From: Natronococcus jeotgali DSM 18795
GTDB taxonomy: Archaea; Halobacteriota; Halobacteria; Halobacteriales; Natrialbaceae
NCBI RefSeq assembly: GCF_000337695.1
Contig: NZ_AOIA01000092.1
Span: forward strand, 1-64,000
DNA: 64,000 nucleotides
Reading direction: 5' to 3'
Part shown: positions 42,633 through 50,978 of the stretch, in pieces
How the letters are laid out: the number at the start of each line of letters is the position of its first letter
Numbering within the stretch: position 1 is the first letter of the stretch
Notes under the pieces: generated by a model
What the model was told of the DNA's origin: nothing
The model's database searches: none
Seen by the model: the letters and a program-made list of their open reading frames with translations, nothing else
Position numbers and translations under genes: made by a program

Positions 42633-43004
42633 TTACTCCTCGGTAGGGAAGGTCTCGTGGAGCAGATCGTGGGCCTCGCCGAGGCCGTCGACGACGCTGT
42701 CCCCCTGGGCTCGCAGCCGATGGACGGCGCGTTCGGCGTCGCGAACGGCTAACAACCGACCCCGAGTGTAGTCGTACTCCGGGTCGTCGGCGTCCATCGA
42801 CGCGACGGTCTCCTCGAGGTCGACGAGCGCGGCGTCGAGGTGGCGTTCGATCTCCGCGAGGCTCTCCGCGTCGGCGAGCCCCTCGATGGGGCCCTCGAGG
42901 TGGCCTTCGAGTTCCGTCTCCGCGTGGTCGCGGGCGTGTTCGTCCTCGACGCCGAGGACGGTCATCAGTCCGAGTCGAAGCGCTTCGATTTCGTAACAGC
43001 TCAT
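42633..43004 (-). CDS. DUF3209 family protein
   Basis: A 123-residue all-helical protein. The start MSCYEIEALRLGLMTVLGVE and the helical array (ESLAEIERHLDAALVDLEET, then DYTRGRLLAVRDAERAVHRL) match the DUF3209 family, which is found mainly in haloarchaea and adjacent to cobalamin genes. A Cys and a His are present near the ends. The function is unknown. It lies between cbiX and the PQQ-like gene with short gaps, so it is probably co-transcribed with the cobalamin cluster. Confidence 0.8.
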   Translation of the reverse strand: MSCYEIEALRLGLMTVLGVEDEHARDHAETELEGHLEGPIEGLADAESLAEIERHLDAALVDLEETVASMDADDPEYDYTRGRLLAVRDAERAVHRLRAQGDSVVDGLGEAHDLLHETFPTEE

Positions 43005-43069
43005 GTGGAATCTGGTGTGTGTACTGTGTCGGTGTCGTTCGTTACGAGCGGGCTGTGCGTCGGGTCGTT

Positions 43070-44296
43070 CTACAGGGTCTGATCGATGAGATCGCTAACG
43101 AGCCGATCCCGCTCGAGATGGGTGGAGACGATCCGTTCGGCGTCCGCGGCCGCGACGTCACCGTACCAGGCTCCGTCGGGATAAACCGCAACCATCGGCC
43201 CGTCGCCGCAGCGGCCGAGACAGGACGACCGCGTGATGCGGGCGTCGCAGTGCTCCGAGTCGCGGGCTTCCTGCCGGAGTCGCTCGAGGACGGCGGGCGA
43301 CCCCGCGTCGGCGCAGGTCCGGTTCGTACAGACCGCGACGTGCTTTTCCGGCGCGTCGTGGCTGTGGGGCTCGTCGTCGACGTCGTCCCGATCGGCGTGA
43401 GCCTCCCGGTGGGCCAGCGCACGAAGCATGGCTCGCGCGCCGCCGACGTCCTCCTCGTAGCCCTCGAGATCGACCTTGTACTTGCAGGTGTCACAGGACA
43501 TGGCGACGCTGTCGGTGCGGGCCTCCTGCCAGCGGTCGGCGAGAACGTCGAGCAGCCGCGAGTCGGTGCCCAGCGGATCGCCCGCCAGCGCGTCGACGTA
43601 CGGGTACTCGTCGTCGAACTCGCTCGTCCGATCCCGCACTCGCTGGGTGAGAACGCCGTCCCCAAGCATGTACGGCAGGACGACGACCCCGTCGGGACGG
43701 TGCTTCGAGAGCCCGTGGAGGGTGTCCTCGAGCGTGGGTTCGGTGACGCCGACGAAGGTCGCTTCGCTCCGGTCGAACGCCCGCCCCTCGTACAGCAGCC
43801 GGGCGAGCTTGTGGACGTCGCCGTTCGCATCGGGGTCGCTCGAGCCACGCCCGCAGAGGACGACGGCAACGTCCTCGCACGTGCGGTCGACGCCCAGTTC
43901 GTCCTCGACCGCGCGGGCCCGGTCGTCGAGCAGGTCGAGTATCGCCGGGTGGATCCCAAGGTGGGCCCCGGTGTCGATCTCGAGGTCGTGTGCCGCCCGC
44001 GCTCGCTCGATCGCCAGCGGGACGTCGTTTTTGACGTGGCTCGCCGCGAACAGCGAGCAGTGGACGACCGTCACCCGCGACGTAAGCGTCGCGAGCTCCG
44101 CGAACGCCTCGTCGATCGACGGCTCTGCGAGCTCGAGGAACGCGGCGTCGACCGGGATTCCCAGTCTGGACTCCAAGCCGGCGGCCAGCTCTCGCACCTG
44201 CTGGTTTGACTTCTCCCGGCGGGAGCCGTGACCGACCAGCAGAACTGCTTCGTCGTCGAACGCCGCCGCGGGCGCGGTGTCGTCTGGCGTGCTCAT
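43070..44296 (-). CDS. cbiX: Sirohydrochlorin cobaltochelatase CbiX with C-terminal [2Fe-2S] domain
   Basis: A 408-residue protein. Residues 16-260 form two CbiX half-domains, with the metal-handling His in AVLLVGHGSRREKSN and the second half around VVVLPYMLGDGVL. Then comes SCDTCKYKVDLEGYE (CxxC, about residue 266) and a C-terminal thioredoxin-like [2Fe-2S] domain (VCTNRTCADAGSP ... SSCLGRCGDGP). CbiX inserts cobalt into sirohydrochlorin, committing it to the anaerobic-type corrin route. The added ferredoxin-like domain, typical of haloarchaea, may deliver electrons or cobalt. It is encoded in the same direction as the rest of the cbi genes. Confidence 0.92.
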   Translation of the reverse strand: MSTPDDTAPAAAFDDEAVLLVGHGSRREKSNQQVRELAAGLESRLGIPVDAAFLELAEPSIDEAFAELATLTSRVTVVHCSLFAASHVKNDVPLAIERARAAHDLEIDTGAHLGIHPAILDLLDDRARAVEDELGVDRTCEDVAVVLCGRGSSDPDANGDVHKLARLLYEGRAFDRSEATFVGVTEPTLEDTLHGLSKHRPDGVVVLPYMLGDGVLTQRVRDRTSEFDDEYPYVDALAGDPLGTDSRLLDVLADRWQEARTDSVAMSCDTCKYKVDLEGYEEDVGGARAMLRALAHREAHADRDDVDDEPHSHDAPEKHVAVCTNRTCADAGSPAVLERLRQEARDSEHCDARITRSSCLGRCGDGPMVAVYPDGAWYGDVAAADAERIVSTHLERDRLVSDLIDQTL

Positions 44297-44354
44297 CTCG
44301 GTCTCGTGGGTGGTCGTTCGCTGGTGAGGGTCATGATCTGATGTCGATCGTCGG

Positions 44355-45134
44355 TTACAGCTCGTCGTACGCCTCGGCCTGCTCGAGGCTCCGCTCGAGT
44401 TTGCGACGACGGCTGGGCGCGTACAGTCCGGTCTCCTCGCAGCCGTCGTAGAGCCACGTTCCGAACGCGGGCGCGTCGTCGTCGTCGATCCCGAACCAGT
44501 ACCCGCCCGAGGACGTCTCCGAGAGGTCGTCGACGGACGCCTCGACCGGACACGCCGCGATCAGCTCCCGGATCAGCTCGAGCAGGTCGCGGTCGTCGTG
44601 GACGAACGAGATCCCGACGGTGCCGCTCGAGGACTTGAAACAGATCGTGCCACAGCCCTCGAACAGCCCGCGAAGGAGCTCGCGGTCGTGGCTCGAGAAA
44701 GCGCCGAACCGGTAGTTGCCGCGCCCGTCGACGGGAAGTCCGAGCGCGCCGTTGCGCCCGAGCAGGTCGGTGCCGCCCTCGTCGGTCTCGACTCCGTCGT
44801 CGCCGATCGAGAGCGTGTACTCGTCTTCCGTCCGAGTGATCGAGGTGTCGTGGGCGTAGTCGCGACTCGTCGTCTCGTGCTCGAGGTCGCCGCCCGCGAC
44901 GGTCGCGAGCACCTGCGCCGAGGCCTCGTCGTTGGTGACGACCTCGATACGCGCACGGCTTCGCCGTGCGCCATCCGCGGTTCTCACTTCGTTCCGAACC
45001 GCGCCATCCGAGACGTCGCCGCTCCCGGCGACGTGCCCCCAGAAGTACGCGCTCGCGGGGTGACCCGCCAGCGGATCCGCAGGCAGTTCGATCTCGAGGG
45101 CGTCGCCGTCCTCGCGCGCGCGAATCTCGCTCAT
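44355..45134 (-). CDS. Conserved protein of unknown function in cobalamin cluster, 259 aa
   Basis: I do not recognise a family. The 259-residue protein has an N-terminal part of alternating strands (IEVVTNDEASAQVLATVAGG, DNDYTLSIG-like acidic stretch) and a C-terminal alpha/beta part with LLELIRELIAACPVEASVDD, then GGYWFGIDDDDAPAFGTWLY and a final helix. Three single Cys residues occur in CGTICF and ACPVE, plus EGCEETGL near the end. It overlaps the ferredoxin gene by ATGA, so the two are likely co-translated. This position suggests an electron-dependent or corrin-modifying step. It is a candidate for one of the missing activities CbiD or CbiJ, which is inference. Confidence 0.7.
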   Translation of the reverse strand: MSEIRAREDGDALEIELPADPLAGHPASAYFWGHVAGSGDVSDGAVRNEVRTADGARRSRARIEVVTNDEASAQVLATVAGGDLEHETTSRDYAHDTSITRTEDEYTLSIGDDGVETDEGGTDLLGRNGALGLPVDGRGNYRFGAFSSHDRELLRGLFEGCGTICFKSSSGTVGISFVHDDRDLLELIRELIAACPVEASVDDLSETSSGGYWFGIDDDDAPAFGTWLYDGCEETGLYAPSRRRKLERSLEQAEAYDEL

Positions 45135-45397
45135 TCGCCGACCTCCTCGACGACGATGGCGTCGGTCGGACAGGCCGCGGCGGCCTGTCGGGCCTCGTCG
45201 ATGCGGTCGTCGTCGAACGTCGCGACGACCTGCCGTTCGGTATCCGCAACCTCGCCCTCGCAGTCGTAGACCGGATCCGCGCCCGGATCGATCGTAGCCA
45301 GGTCGTCCTCGCCCTCGACAAAGCGGGGATCGCGCGTCAGGCAGGCGAAGATGCCGTCGCAGGCGTCCTTCTCGATGGTGATCTCGTAGCGCGGCAT
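45131..45397 (-). CDS. Small ferredoxin
   Basis: An 88-residue protein with the ferredoxin pattern DACDGIFACLTRDPRF near the start and AAAACPTDAIVVEE at the end, so three or four Cys ligands of a single [3Fe-4S] or [4Fe-4S] cluster. The middle holds VYDCEGEVADTERQVV. It starts at ATG 45397, three bases after the end of cbiH on the same strand. It overlaps the 259-residue gene. It likely supplies electrons to corrin ring reactions. Family and cluster type are inferred from Cys spacing. Confidence 0.8.
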   Translation of the reverse strand: MPRYEITIEKDACDGIFACLTRDPRFVEGEDDLATIDPGADPVYDCEGEVADTERQVVATFDDDRIDEARQAAAACPTDAIVVEEVGE

Positions 45398-45399
45398 GG

Positions 45400-46440
45400 T
45401 CAGTACTCGTACTTCGTCTCGTAGCCCCGCGGCGTCACCATCCGGTCGTCCCAGACGTAGGTGTCCTCGGTGCCGACGAGGATCGTCGTCGTCATATCGA
45501 CGATCTCGCTTTCGCCGAGCTCCTCGAGCTCGCCGAGTTCGGTGATCACGACCTCCTCGTCCTCGCGGCCGGCGCCGTGGACGATCCCGACGGGCGTGTC
45601 GGGGTCGCGGTGGGCGAGCAGGATCTCGCAGCACTTCTCGAAGTTCTCGCGGCGCTTGCGGCTCCAGGGGTTGTAGATCGTGATCGTGAAGTTCTCGCTC
45701 GCAACGGAGTGCAGGCGCGACTCGATCTCGGGCATCGGCACGAGGTGGTCCGACAGCGAGACCGAGACGGTGTCGTTGACCAGCGGGGCGCCCAGCCGTG
45801 CTGCACAGGACTGAGCCGCCGGAACGCCGGGAACGACGTCGAACTCGACCATCGACGCCGTCGCGCCCTTGGACTCGAGGATCTCCAGGGCCAGCCCCGC
45901 GAGCGCGTAGACGTTCGGATCGCCGCTGCCGACGATCGCCACGTCGTTGCCCGCCAGCGTGCGGTCGATCGACTCCTCCGTGCGGGACACTTCGCCGCAC
46001 ATCGGCGTGTCATAGATCTCGTCGGCCGCCTCGGTGATCTCGTCCGGAATGAGCTCGATGTAGGTCGTGTAGCCGACGATGTGGTCGGCCTCGAGCAGCG
46101 CCGTCTTCGCGCGTTCGGTCATCCCCTCGGCGTGGCCGGGGCCGAGCCCGACCGCCGTCAGCTGGCCGGGCTCGGCGTCGAAGTCGGCGAGGGTGGCGCC
46201 GACCTCCTGCTCGTGGGAGGCGCTCTCGTCGTCGGAGCTCGAGGCGCCGCAGTTCGAACTCGAGGACGAGGCGGAACTCGACGCGCCACACTTCGAGCCG
46301 CTCGAGTCGTCCGTACTGCTCGAGGCGCCGCACTTGCTGCTCGAGGCGGTCCCCGCGTCGGTGGCGGTCTCGCTCGTATCGCTCGAGGAGGCGCCGCAGT
46401 TGGAAGTCGATTCGTCGTCGGTATTAGTATCCATGCTCAT
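45400..46440 (-). CDS. cbiH: Precorrin-3B C17-methyltransferase (CbiH/CobJ) with Cys-Ser repeat N terminus
   Basis: A 346-residue protein. The first 80 residues are Ser/Asp-rich and contain four copies of (N/K)CGASSS with Cys at 15, 37, 51 and 64. The rest is a canonical tetrapyrrole methylase: LTAVGLGPGHAEGMTERAK (about residue 92), AIVGSGDPNVYALAGLAL, FDVVPGVPAAQSCAARLGAP and a C-terminal TTTILVGTEDTYVWDDRMVT. CbiH methylates C17 and contracts the ring during corrin formation. The start ATG at 46440 gives MSMDTNTD, and an ATG six bases later also fits. It is the second of two adjacent paralogs. The repeats could bind metal, which is unproven. Confidence 0.88.
   Translation of the reverse strand: MSMDTNTDDESTSNCGASSSDTSETATDAGTASSSKCGASSSTDDSSGSKCGASSSASSSSSNCGASSSDDESASHEQEVGATLADFDAEPGQLTAVGLGPGHAEGMTERAKTALLEADHIVGYTTYIELIPDEITEAADEIYDTPMCGEVSRTEESIDRTLAGNDVAIVGSGDPNVYALAGLALEILESKGATASMVEFDVVPGVPAAQSCAARLGAPLVNDTVSVSLSDHLVPMPEIESRLHSVASENFTITIYNPWSRKRRENFEKCCEILLAHRDPDTPVGIVHGAGREDEEVVITELGELEELGESEIVDMTTTILVGTEDTYVWDDRMVTPRGYETKYEY
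46231..46401 (-). repeat. Four protein-level CGASSS repeats in cbiH
   Basis: The DNA encodes four near-identical (N/K)CGASSS units separated by Ser/Asp spacers of unequal length (Cys codons for residues 15, 37, 51, 64). The repetition is visible in the nucleotides as recurring gcgccgca blocks on the plus strand. Confidence 0.8.
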
Positions 46441-46448
46441 AGCTGTGA

Positions 46449-47327
46449 TCAGAAGTCCTCGACGTCGCGCCCGCCGCGGGGCGTGACGAGGTACGTTCGG
46501 TCGTCGTTGCTCCAGGTCTCGGTCTCGTGGGTGCCGACGATCAGCGAGGTGCCCATCCCCGAGACCTTGTCGTCGTGGTCGGCGGCCTCGCCCAGCGTCG
46601 TGATGAACTCGCTCTCGCCGTTGCGGCCGGCGTCGGCCCGGCCCGCGTCGTTGACGATCGCGACCCGGGCGTCGTCGGTCCGTTCCTCGCGGACGATCTC
46701 GACCGCCCGCTCGTAGTTGCGCCAGCAGTTGTACAGCACGATCACGAAATCCGAGATCGCCGCCGCGCGCAGCTTTTCCTCGATCTCGTCCCAGCCGCGC
46801 CACTTGTCCGACAGCGAGACGGTACAGAAGTCGTTACACAGCGGCGCGCCGACGTTGGCCGAGCCGCCGAGGGCGGCCGTCATTCCAGGGACGATCTCGA
46901 TCGGAACGTCGGTCGCATCCTCCTCGTCGGCCATCTTGAAGATGAGGTCCGACTTGCCGTACACCGAGGGGTCGCCCCCCGAGACGTGGGCGACGTCTTT
47001 CCCCTCGCGGACGTAGTCGAACGCCGCGCGGGCGAGTTCGATCTGCCGTCCCATCGTCGAGCGGACGATCTCCTGTTCAAAGCCGTCGTCTCGAGTCGCG
47101 ATACCGTCCTCGTCCGTTCGCTCCTCCGAGGGGATCGTCCCGTCGGCTCGCAGGAACTCCTGGTAGAGACTCGAGGCGATGACGACGTCGGCGGTCTCGA
47201 TCACTCGCTTCGCCTTCACCGTCATGTGGTCCGGGAGCCCGGGGCCGATGCCGACCACGGAAAGCGTCCCGTGGTCCTCGGGGGTTCCGGCGGTCTCTGC
47301 AGCCGCCGAATCGCTCTCCGAACTCAT
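46449..47327 (-). CDS. cbiH: Precorrin-3B C17-methyltransferase paralog (CbiH/CobJ-like)
   Basis: A 292-residue tetrapyrrole methylase that lies directly upstream of the other cbiH and is clearly paralogous. Motifs are LSVVGIGPGLPDHMTVKAKR (about residue 22), AHVSGGDPSVYGKSDLIFKM and VPIEIVPGMTAALGGSANVG, with the late GMGTSLIVGTHETETWSNDD. It lacks the Cys-Ser repeats. The start MSSESDSAAA overlaps the end of cbiG by ATGA. Two CbiH genes in tandem are unusual outside haloarchaea. They could act at different steps or form a heteromer. Confidence 0.87.
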   Translation of the reverse strand: MSSESDSAAAETAGTPEDHGTLSVVGIGPGLPDHMTVKAKRVIETADVVIASSLYQEFLRADGTIPSEERTDEDGIATRDDGFEQEIVRSTMGRQIELARAAFDYVREGKDVAHVSGGDPSVYGKSDLIFKMADEEDATDVPIEIVPGMTAALGGSANVGAPLCNDFCTVSLSDKWRGWDEIEEKLRAAAISDFVIVLYNCWRNYERAVEIVREERTDDARVAIVNDAGRADAGRNGESEFITTLGEAADHDDKVSGMGTSLIVGTHETETWSNDDRTYLVTPRGGRDVEDF

Positions 47328-48319
47328 CGGCCGATCGCCACCGTGACCTCGTTCTCGTAGCCGATCTTCTCGAGCACCAGCTCCCGCTCGGCGCCGCCCG
47401 CGATGGCGCTGGCCTCCGAGACGCCGGGCCAGCCGATCAGCTCCTTGGACTTCGAAGGGGTCGGGCCCTCGTGGGCCAGCAGCGTCTCCTTGTCGAAGAC
47501 GACGACGCCCAGATCGAGCTCCCGGGCCGCCTCGAGCAGCCCCTCCTCCTCTTCCTTCCGGGTCGCGGTGGCGACGAACTCGACGTCCGCGAGGTCGTAG
47601 TCGGTCCGCTCGAGGGCCACCTCCCAGGCGGTGAGGAACGCCTCCTTGTCGGCTCCGGAGACGCTCCCCGTTCCGAGGACGACGCCCTCGTCCGCGTTGC
47701 GCTTGAGGACGGTGACGTCGTCGCCGACCAGCACTGCTCGGGGACCCTCGAGTCGCTCGACGGGGCCGAGTTCGTCGTCGAGCACGGCGAGGTTCGTCTT
47801 GACCGTCGAGTCGCCGTTGACGACGTGGGCGTCCATCGCCTTGGCCTTCGACTCGACGCCCTGCTTGCCCGCCGCCTCGCTGGCGGTGGTCATCGCCGGA
47901 ACGGCGCCCATCGTCGCCAGGTCCTGGGCGACCTGGTTCGCGCCGTGGTGGCCGCCCGTGATCGGGATCGCCCACGTTAGCTCCTCGTCGACGACGCAGA
48001 TCGCGGGATCGTCCCACTTGTCGTCGAGCAGGTGGGCCGTCTTCCGCATCGCGATGCCGGAGGCCATCAACCCGACGAAGCAGTCGTACTCGCCCCAGTG
48101 GTCGGCGAAGACGTCGCCGTGGTACTCGAGGATCTCGATCGACTCGTAGCGATCCTCGAGTTCGTCCCTGATCTCCTCGGCGGTCTCCAGCTTGCGCTCG
48201 AAGGAGACGATCGCGATCTCCTCGGCGACCTCGCCGTCCGAATCGGGCGTCGAACAGTGGCCGCCGGAACCTGTACTCGAGTCGTCCGTTCCGTCCGCGT
48301 TTTCAGTTCCTGAACTCAT
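47324..48319 (-). CDS. cbiG: Cobalt-precorrin-5A hydrolase CbiG
   Basis: A 331-residue CbiG, which opens the lactone ring of cobalt-precorrin 5A and releases acetaldehyde. The N-terminal domain shows YDCFVGLMASGIAMRKTAHL and ITGGHHGANQVAQDLATM. The C-terminal CbiG domain has RAVLVGDDVTVLKRNADEGV, then VVFDKETLLAHEGPTPSKSK. The first 30 residues are Ser/Gly-rich with a His-Cys pair (GSGGHCSTP). It overlaps cbiH by ATGA and runs in the cobalamin operon. Normal length and motifs make the assignment strong. Confidence 0.9.
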   Translation of the reverse strand: MSSGTENADGTDDSSTGSGGHCSTPDSDGEVAEEIAIVSFERKLETAEEIRDELEDRYESIEILEYHGDVFADHWGEYDCFVGLMASGIAMRKTAHLLDDKWDDPAICVVDEELTWAIPITGGHHGANQVAQDLATMGAVPAMTTASEAAGKQGVESKAKAMDAHVVNGDSTVKTNLAVLDDELGPVERLEGPRAVLVGDDVTVLKRNADEGVVLGTGSVSGADKEAFLTAWEVALERTDYDLADVEFVATATRKEEEEGLLEAARELDLGVVVFDKETLLAHEGPTPSKSKELIGWPGVSEASAIAGGAERELVLEKIGYENEVTVAIGR

Positions 48320-48427
48320 TGTCGAACCTCTCGCATAACAAATCCGTCCGTTCCACGCCGAATCGACCCGTCCAGTCCACCGTCGGGCTGGCCCCTTTCA
48401 CCGCGTTCGCGGTGACCGCACTGCGGT

Positions 48428-49354
48428 TCAGTCATCGCTCGCCTCCGGCTCGCTCGTGTTTTCGGCCGAACTTCCCGACGATCCCCGATTCGCCCAGTCG
48501 CCGTACAGGTACGAGCGCTCGTAGCCTGCACCCGTCACGGCGTCGCCGATGACGACCAGGGCCGAGGCCCGATACCCCGCATCCTCCACTTTATCGGCGA
48601 TGTCGCCGATCGAGCCGACGATCACGTCTTCGTCCGGCCAGGAGGCGTGGTAGATCACGCCGACGGGCGTCTCGGGGTCGTGACCGTCCTCGAGCAGCCG
48701 ATCCATCGTCTCCCGGACCGCGTGGGTGCCCAGGTAGATACAGGTCGTCACGTCGCCCATTCCCACAAAGTCGGAGATGTGGTCCTCCTCGGCGCTCAGG
48801 GTCTTGCCCTGCGGCCGGGTGAACGCGACGTGGTTCGCGACCTCGTTGAGCGTCAGCTGCGTCCGCAGGGTCGCGCTCGCGGCGAACGCCGAGGTGACAC
48901 CCGGCACGAAGTAGGTGGGAACCCCCTCGTGCTCTAAGGCGTCCATCTGCTCCAAGGCGGCGCCGTAGATCGCGGGGTCGCCGCTGTGCAGGCGGACCAC
49001 GCTCCGGCCCTCCTCGTGGGCGTCCCGCATCAGCGGGATCAGTTCCTCGAGGTCCTTGCCCACCGAGTTGACCAGTTCGGCGTGGCCGCAGTACGCCTCG
49101 AGCAGCTCGCTGTTGACCAGCGACCCCGCGTGAACGACGAGGTCGCTCTCCTCGAGCAGCTCGCGCCCGGCGACCGTCAGCAGCCGCGGATCGCCGGGAC
49201 CGGCCCCGACGAAGGGAATCCCCGCCTGTTTGTCGCCCGCGCTGTGGTCGAAGATCCGATCGTCCAGTTCCTCCCGACGGCGCTCGCCCTGCGCGTCGAT
49301 CGCGCTCTGGGGATCGCCGTCCGCGGCGTCGTCCGTCTCGGTCGTCTCACCCAT
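48428..49354 (-). CDS. cbiF: Precorrin-4 C11-methyltransferase CbiF/CobM
   Basis: A 308-residue tetrapyrrole methylase. GIPFVGAGPGDPRLLTVAGR (about residue 47), SVVRLHSGDPAIYGAALEQM (about residue 123) and TYFVPGVTSAFAASATLRTQ follow the CbiF pattern, in which HSGDPAIYGA marks the C11-methyltransferase branch. An acidic N-terminal tail of 40 residues and a Ser-rich end flank the domain. It abuts cbiL by one base, so the two are coupled. Confidence 0.92.
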   Translation of the reverse strand: MGETTETDDAADGDPQSAIDAQGERRREELDDRIFDHSAGDKQAGIPFVGAGPGDPRLLTVAGRELLEESDLVVHAGSLVNSELLEAYCGHAELVNSVGKDLEELIPLMRDAHEEGRSVVRLHSGDPAIYGAALEQMDALEHEGVPTYFVPGVTSAFAASATLRTQLTLNEVANHVAFTRPQGKTLSAEEDHISDFVGMGDVTTCIYLGTHAVRETMDRLLEDGHDPETPVGVIYHASWPDEDVIVGSIGDIADKVEDAGYRASALVVIGDAVTGAGYERSYLYGDWANRGSSGSSAENTSEPEASDD

Positions 49355-50292
49355 CAGTACCAGTGCTCGCTACAGTCGCCGTGTTCGCAGCCCTCGGCGC
49401 GCTCGAGGTCGGCGAGCGCGCCGTCCGCGTCCGAATCCTCCGGCAGGGACCGAAACTCGACGCTTCGTTCGCGGTCGGACGACGTCTCGCCCGCCGACGA
49501 TCGCCCCGCGACGGTCGGCTCGCCGCCGTCCGCGATCGACTCGCCGCTCGACGTCGCGTCGTCGGGCTCGGCATCGCCGTCGCTCGAGGGATCGCCCGTT
49601 CTGCCGTGCGCCGAAAACGCCGCCGTCGCCCGCTCGATCTCGAGGTCGGCCTTCTCGGCGTAGGCCAGCGTGTAGTAGTCCCGTTCGTCGATCTCGGCGG
49701 GGTCGTCGGTCACGAGAGTCTCGCCTTGCTCCATGAACAGCCGACGGCCGTAGGTCACCTCGTAGCCCGCCTCGAGGAGGCCTGCGTGGGTCGCCGGCGC
49801 GTCGGTAACCTTGAACAGGATCATCCGATCGGGTCCCGTGGGACTCGCACCGTTCGCGGCCTCCCGGAGCGAGAGCCCCGCGCCGGCCTCGATCTCGACG
49901 CCCAGCGCGGTCGCGAAGGCCGTCACCGCGCTGACGCCGGGGACGATCTCGAGGTCGACGTCGGGGTGAAAGGCCTCGATCGTCCGCCGGAGGTGGCCGA
50001 ACGTCGAGTAGACGTTGGGGTCGCCCAGCGTGACGAACGCGACGTCGCCCTCGCGGGCATTGGGTGCGATCTCCGCCGCGGCCTCCTTCCAGGCCGCCCG
50101 AAGCGTCTCCTCGTCCCTCGTCATCGGAAACTCGAGGTCGCCGATCCGCTCCTCGGAGACGTGCTCGAGCGCGACCGACCTGGACAGGCGACCCGGCGAG
50201 TAGACGACGTCCGCGCCCTCGAGAACCCGCTTTCCCCGGACCGTCACGAGGTCGGCTTCGCCGGGGCCGAGCCCGACGCCATAGAGGGTCAT
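49354..50292 (-). CDS. cbiL: Precorrin-2 C20-methyltransferase CbiL/CobI
   Basis: A 312-residue tetrapyrrole methylase starting with TLYGVGLGPGEADLVTVRGK. It shows VAFVTLGDPNVYSTFGHLRR (about residue 90) and DLEIVPGVSAVTAFATALGV, and uses SAM to methylate C20 of (cobalt-)precorrin 2. The catalytic domain ends near residue 235. The last 75 residues are a low-complexity acidic/Ser tail that closes with EGCEHGDCSEHWY, two Cys and two His in a possible metal-binding arrangement. The tail is not part of normal CbiL. Confidence 0.9.
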   Translation of the reverse strand: MTLYGVGLGPGEADLVTVRGKRVLEGADVVYSPGRLSRSVALEHVSEERIGDLEFPMTRDEETLRAAWKEAAAEIAPNAREGDVAFVTLGDPNVYSTFGHLRRTIEAFHPDVDLEIVPGVSAVTAFATALGVEIEAGAGLSLREAANGASPTGPDRMILFKVTDAPATHAGLLEAGYEVTYGRRLFMEQGETLVTDDPAEIDERDYYTLAYAEKADLEIERATAAFSAHGRTGDPSSDGDAEPDDATSSGESIADGGEPTVAGRSSAGETSSDRERSVEFRSLPEDSDADGALADLERAEGCEHGDCSEHWY

Positions 50293-50915
50293 TCGCCGGA
50301 CCCTCCGTCGTCCCGAGCGCTGCCCCCGTCCGCGACCACGGTTTCGCCACCGTCTCCGCCCTCCGCTGCCGTCGCGCTGCCGACCAGCGTGTACACCGGG
50401 TTCTCCGAGTCGAAACTCGTCGCGCCGGCGAGTTCGTAGCCGTGACTCACCTGGAACTGGACGACCTCCTCGAGGAGATCCCGCTCGCGGAACGCCTCGG
50501 TCGCCCGGCCGGCGACCTCGAGCCGCGAGACGTTCATGACGACGCGATCGACGCCGGTCTCGGCGACGCGGTCGAGGACGGCCTCGAAGTTACGGCTCCC
50601 GCCGAGAAAGAGCGCGTCGGCGTCCGCGGGCAACCCCTCGGGGGCCTCGGCGTTGCGCAGCTCGACCTCGGCCCGCACCGAGTCGGCGTTCGCCGCGAGG
50701 TTCTTTTCGGTCGTCTCGAGCCGTTCGGCCTTCCGCTCGAGGGCGGTTACGCGCCCCGCTCGCCGCGCGGCGGCGATCGTGACGGCGCCCGTACAGGAGC
50801 CGACCTCGACGAAGTGGTCGTCCGCCCCGAGCGCGAGCTTCGAGAGGGTAACGGCCCGGACCTCCGGCTTCGTCGGTCCAGCCTTCGCGTCGTGTGGCAG
50901 CGCAATCGGTGCCAT
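50289..50915 (-). CDS. cbiT: Precorrin-6B/cobalt-precorrin-7 C15-methyltransferase (decarboxylating) CbiT
   Basis: A 208-residue class I methyltransferase matching CbiT. The SAM motif I is DHFVEVGSCTGAVTIAAARR (about residue 32), and the domain includes KPEVRAVTLSKLALGADDHF and ADALFLGGSRNFEAVLDRVA. CbiT methylates C15 and decarboxylates the acetate chain. Its start MAPIALPHDAKAGPT lies downstream of a dyad in the promoter region (50947-50978). The last 20 residues are a Gly/Asp-rich extension. CbiT and CbiE are separate here, as in the anaerobic pathway. Confidence 0.9.
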   Translation of the reverse strand: MAPIALPHDAKAGPTKPEVRAVTLSKLALGADDHFVEVGSCTGAVTIAAARRAGRVTALERKAERLETTEKNLAANADSVRAEVELRNAEAPEGLPADADALFLGGSRNFEAVLDRVAETGVDRVVMNVSRLEVAGRATEAFRERDLLEEVVQFQVSHGYELAGATSFDSENPVYTLVGSATAAEGGDGGETVVADGGSARDDGGSGE

Positions 50916-50946
50916 TACCCGTGGATGACTGGTGCCTCCACTAAAA

Positions 50947-50978
50947 CAATTGTGGTTGGTTTAGATCAACTACTATTG
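50947..50978. promoter_or_regulatory. Perfect dyad upstream of cbiT
   Basis: The pattern is CAAT-N4-GTTG-N8-CAAC-N4-ATTG, perfectly symmetric over 32 bases, located 32 bases upstream of the cbiT start. Its right arm begins CAACTACTATTG, similar to elements at 56551 and 58801. Confidence 0.65.
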
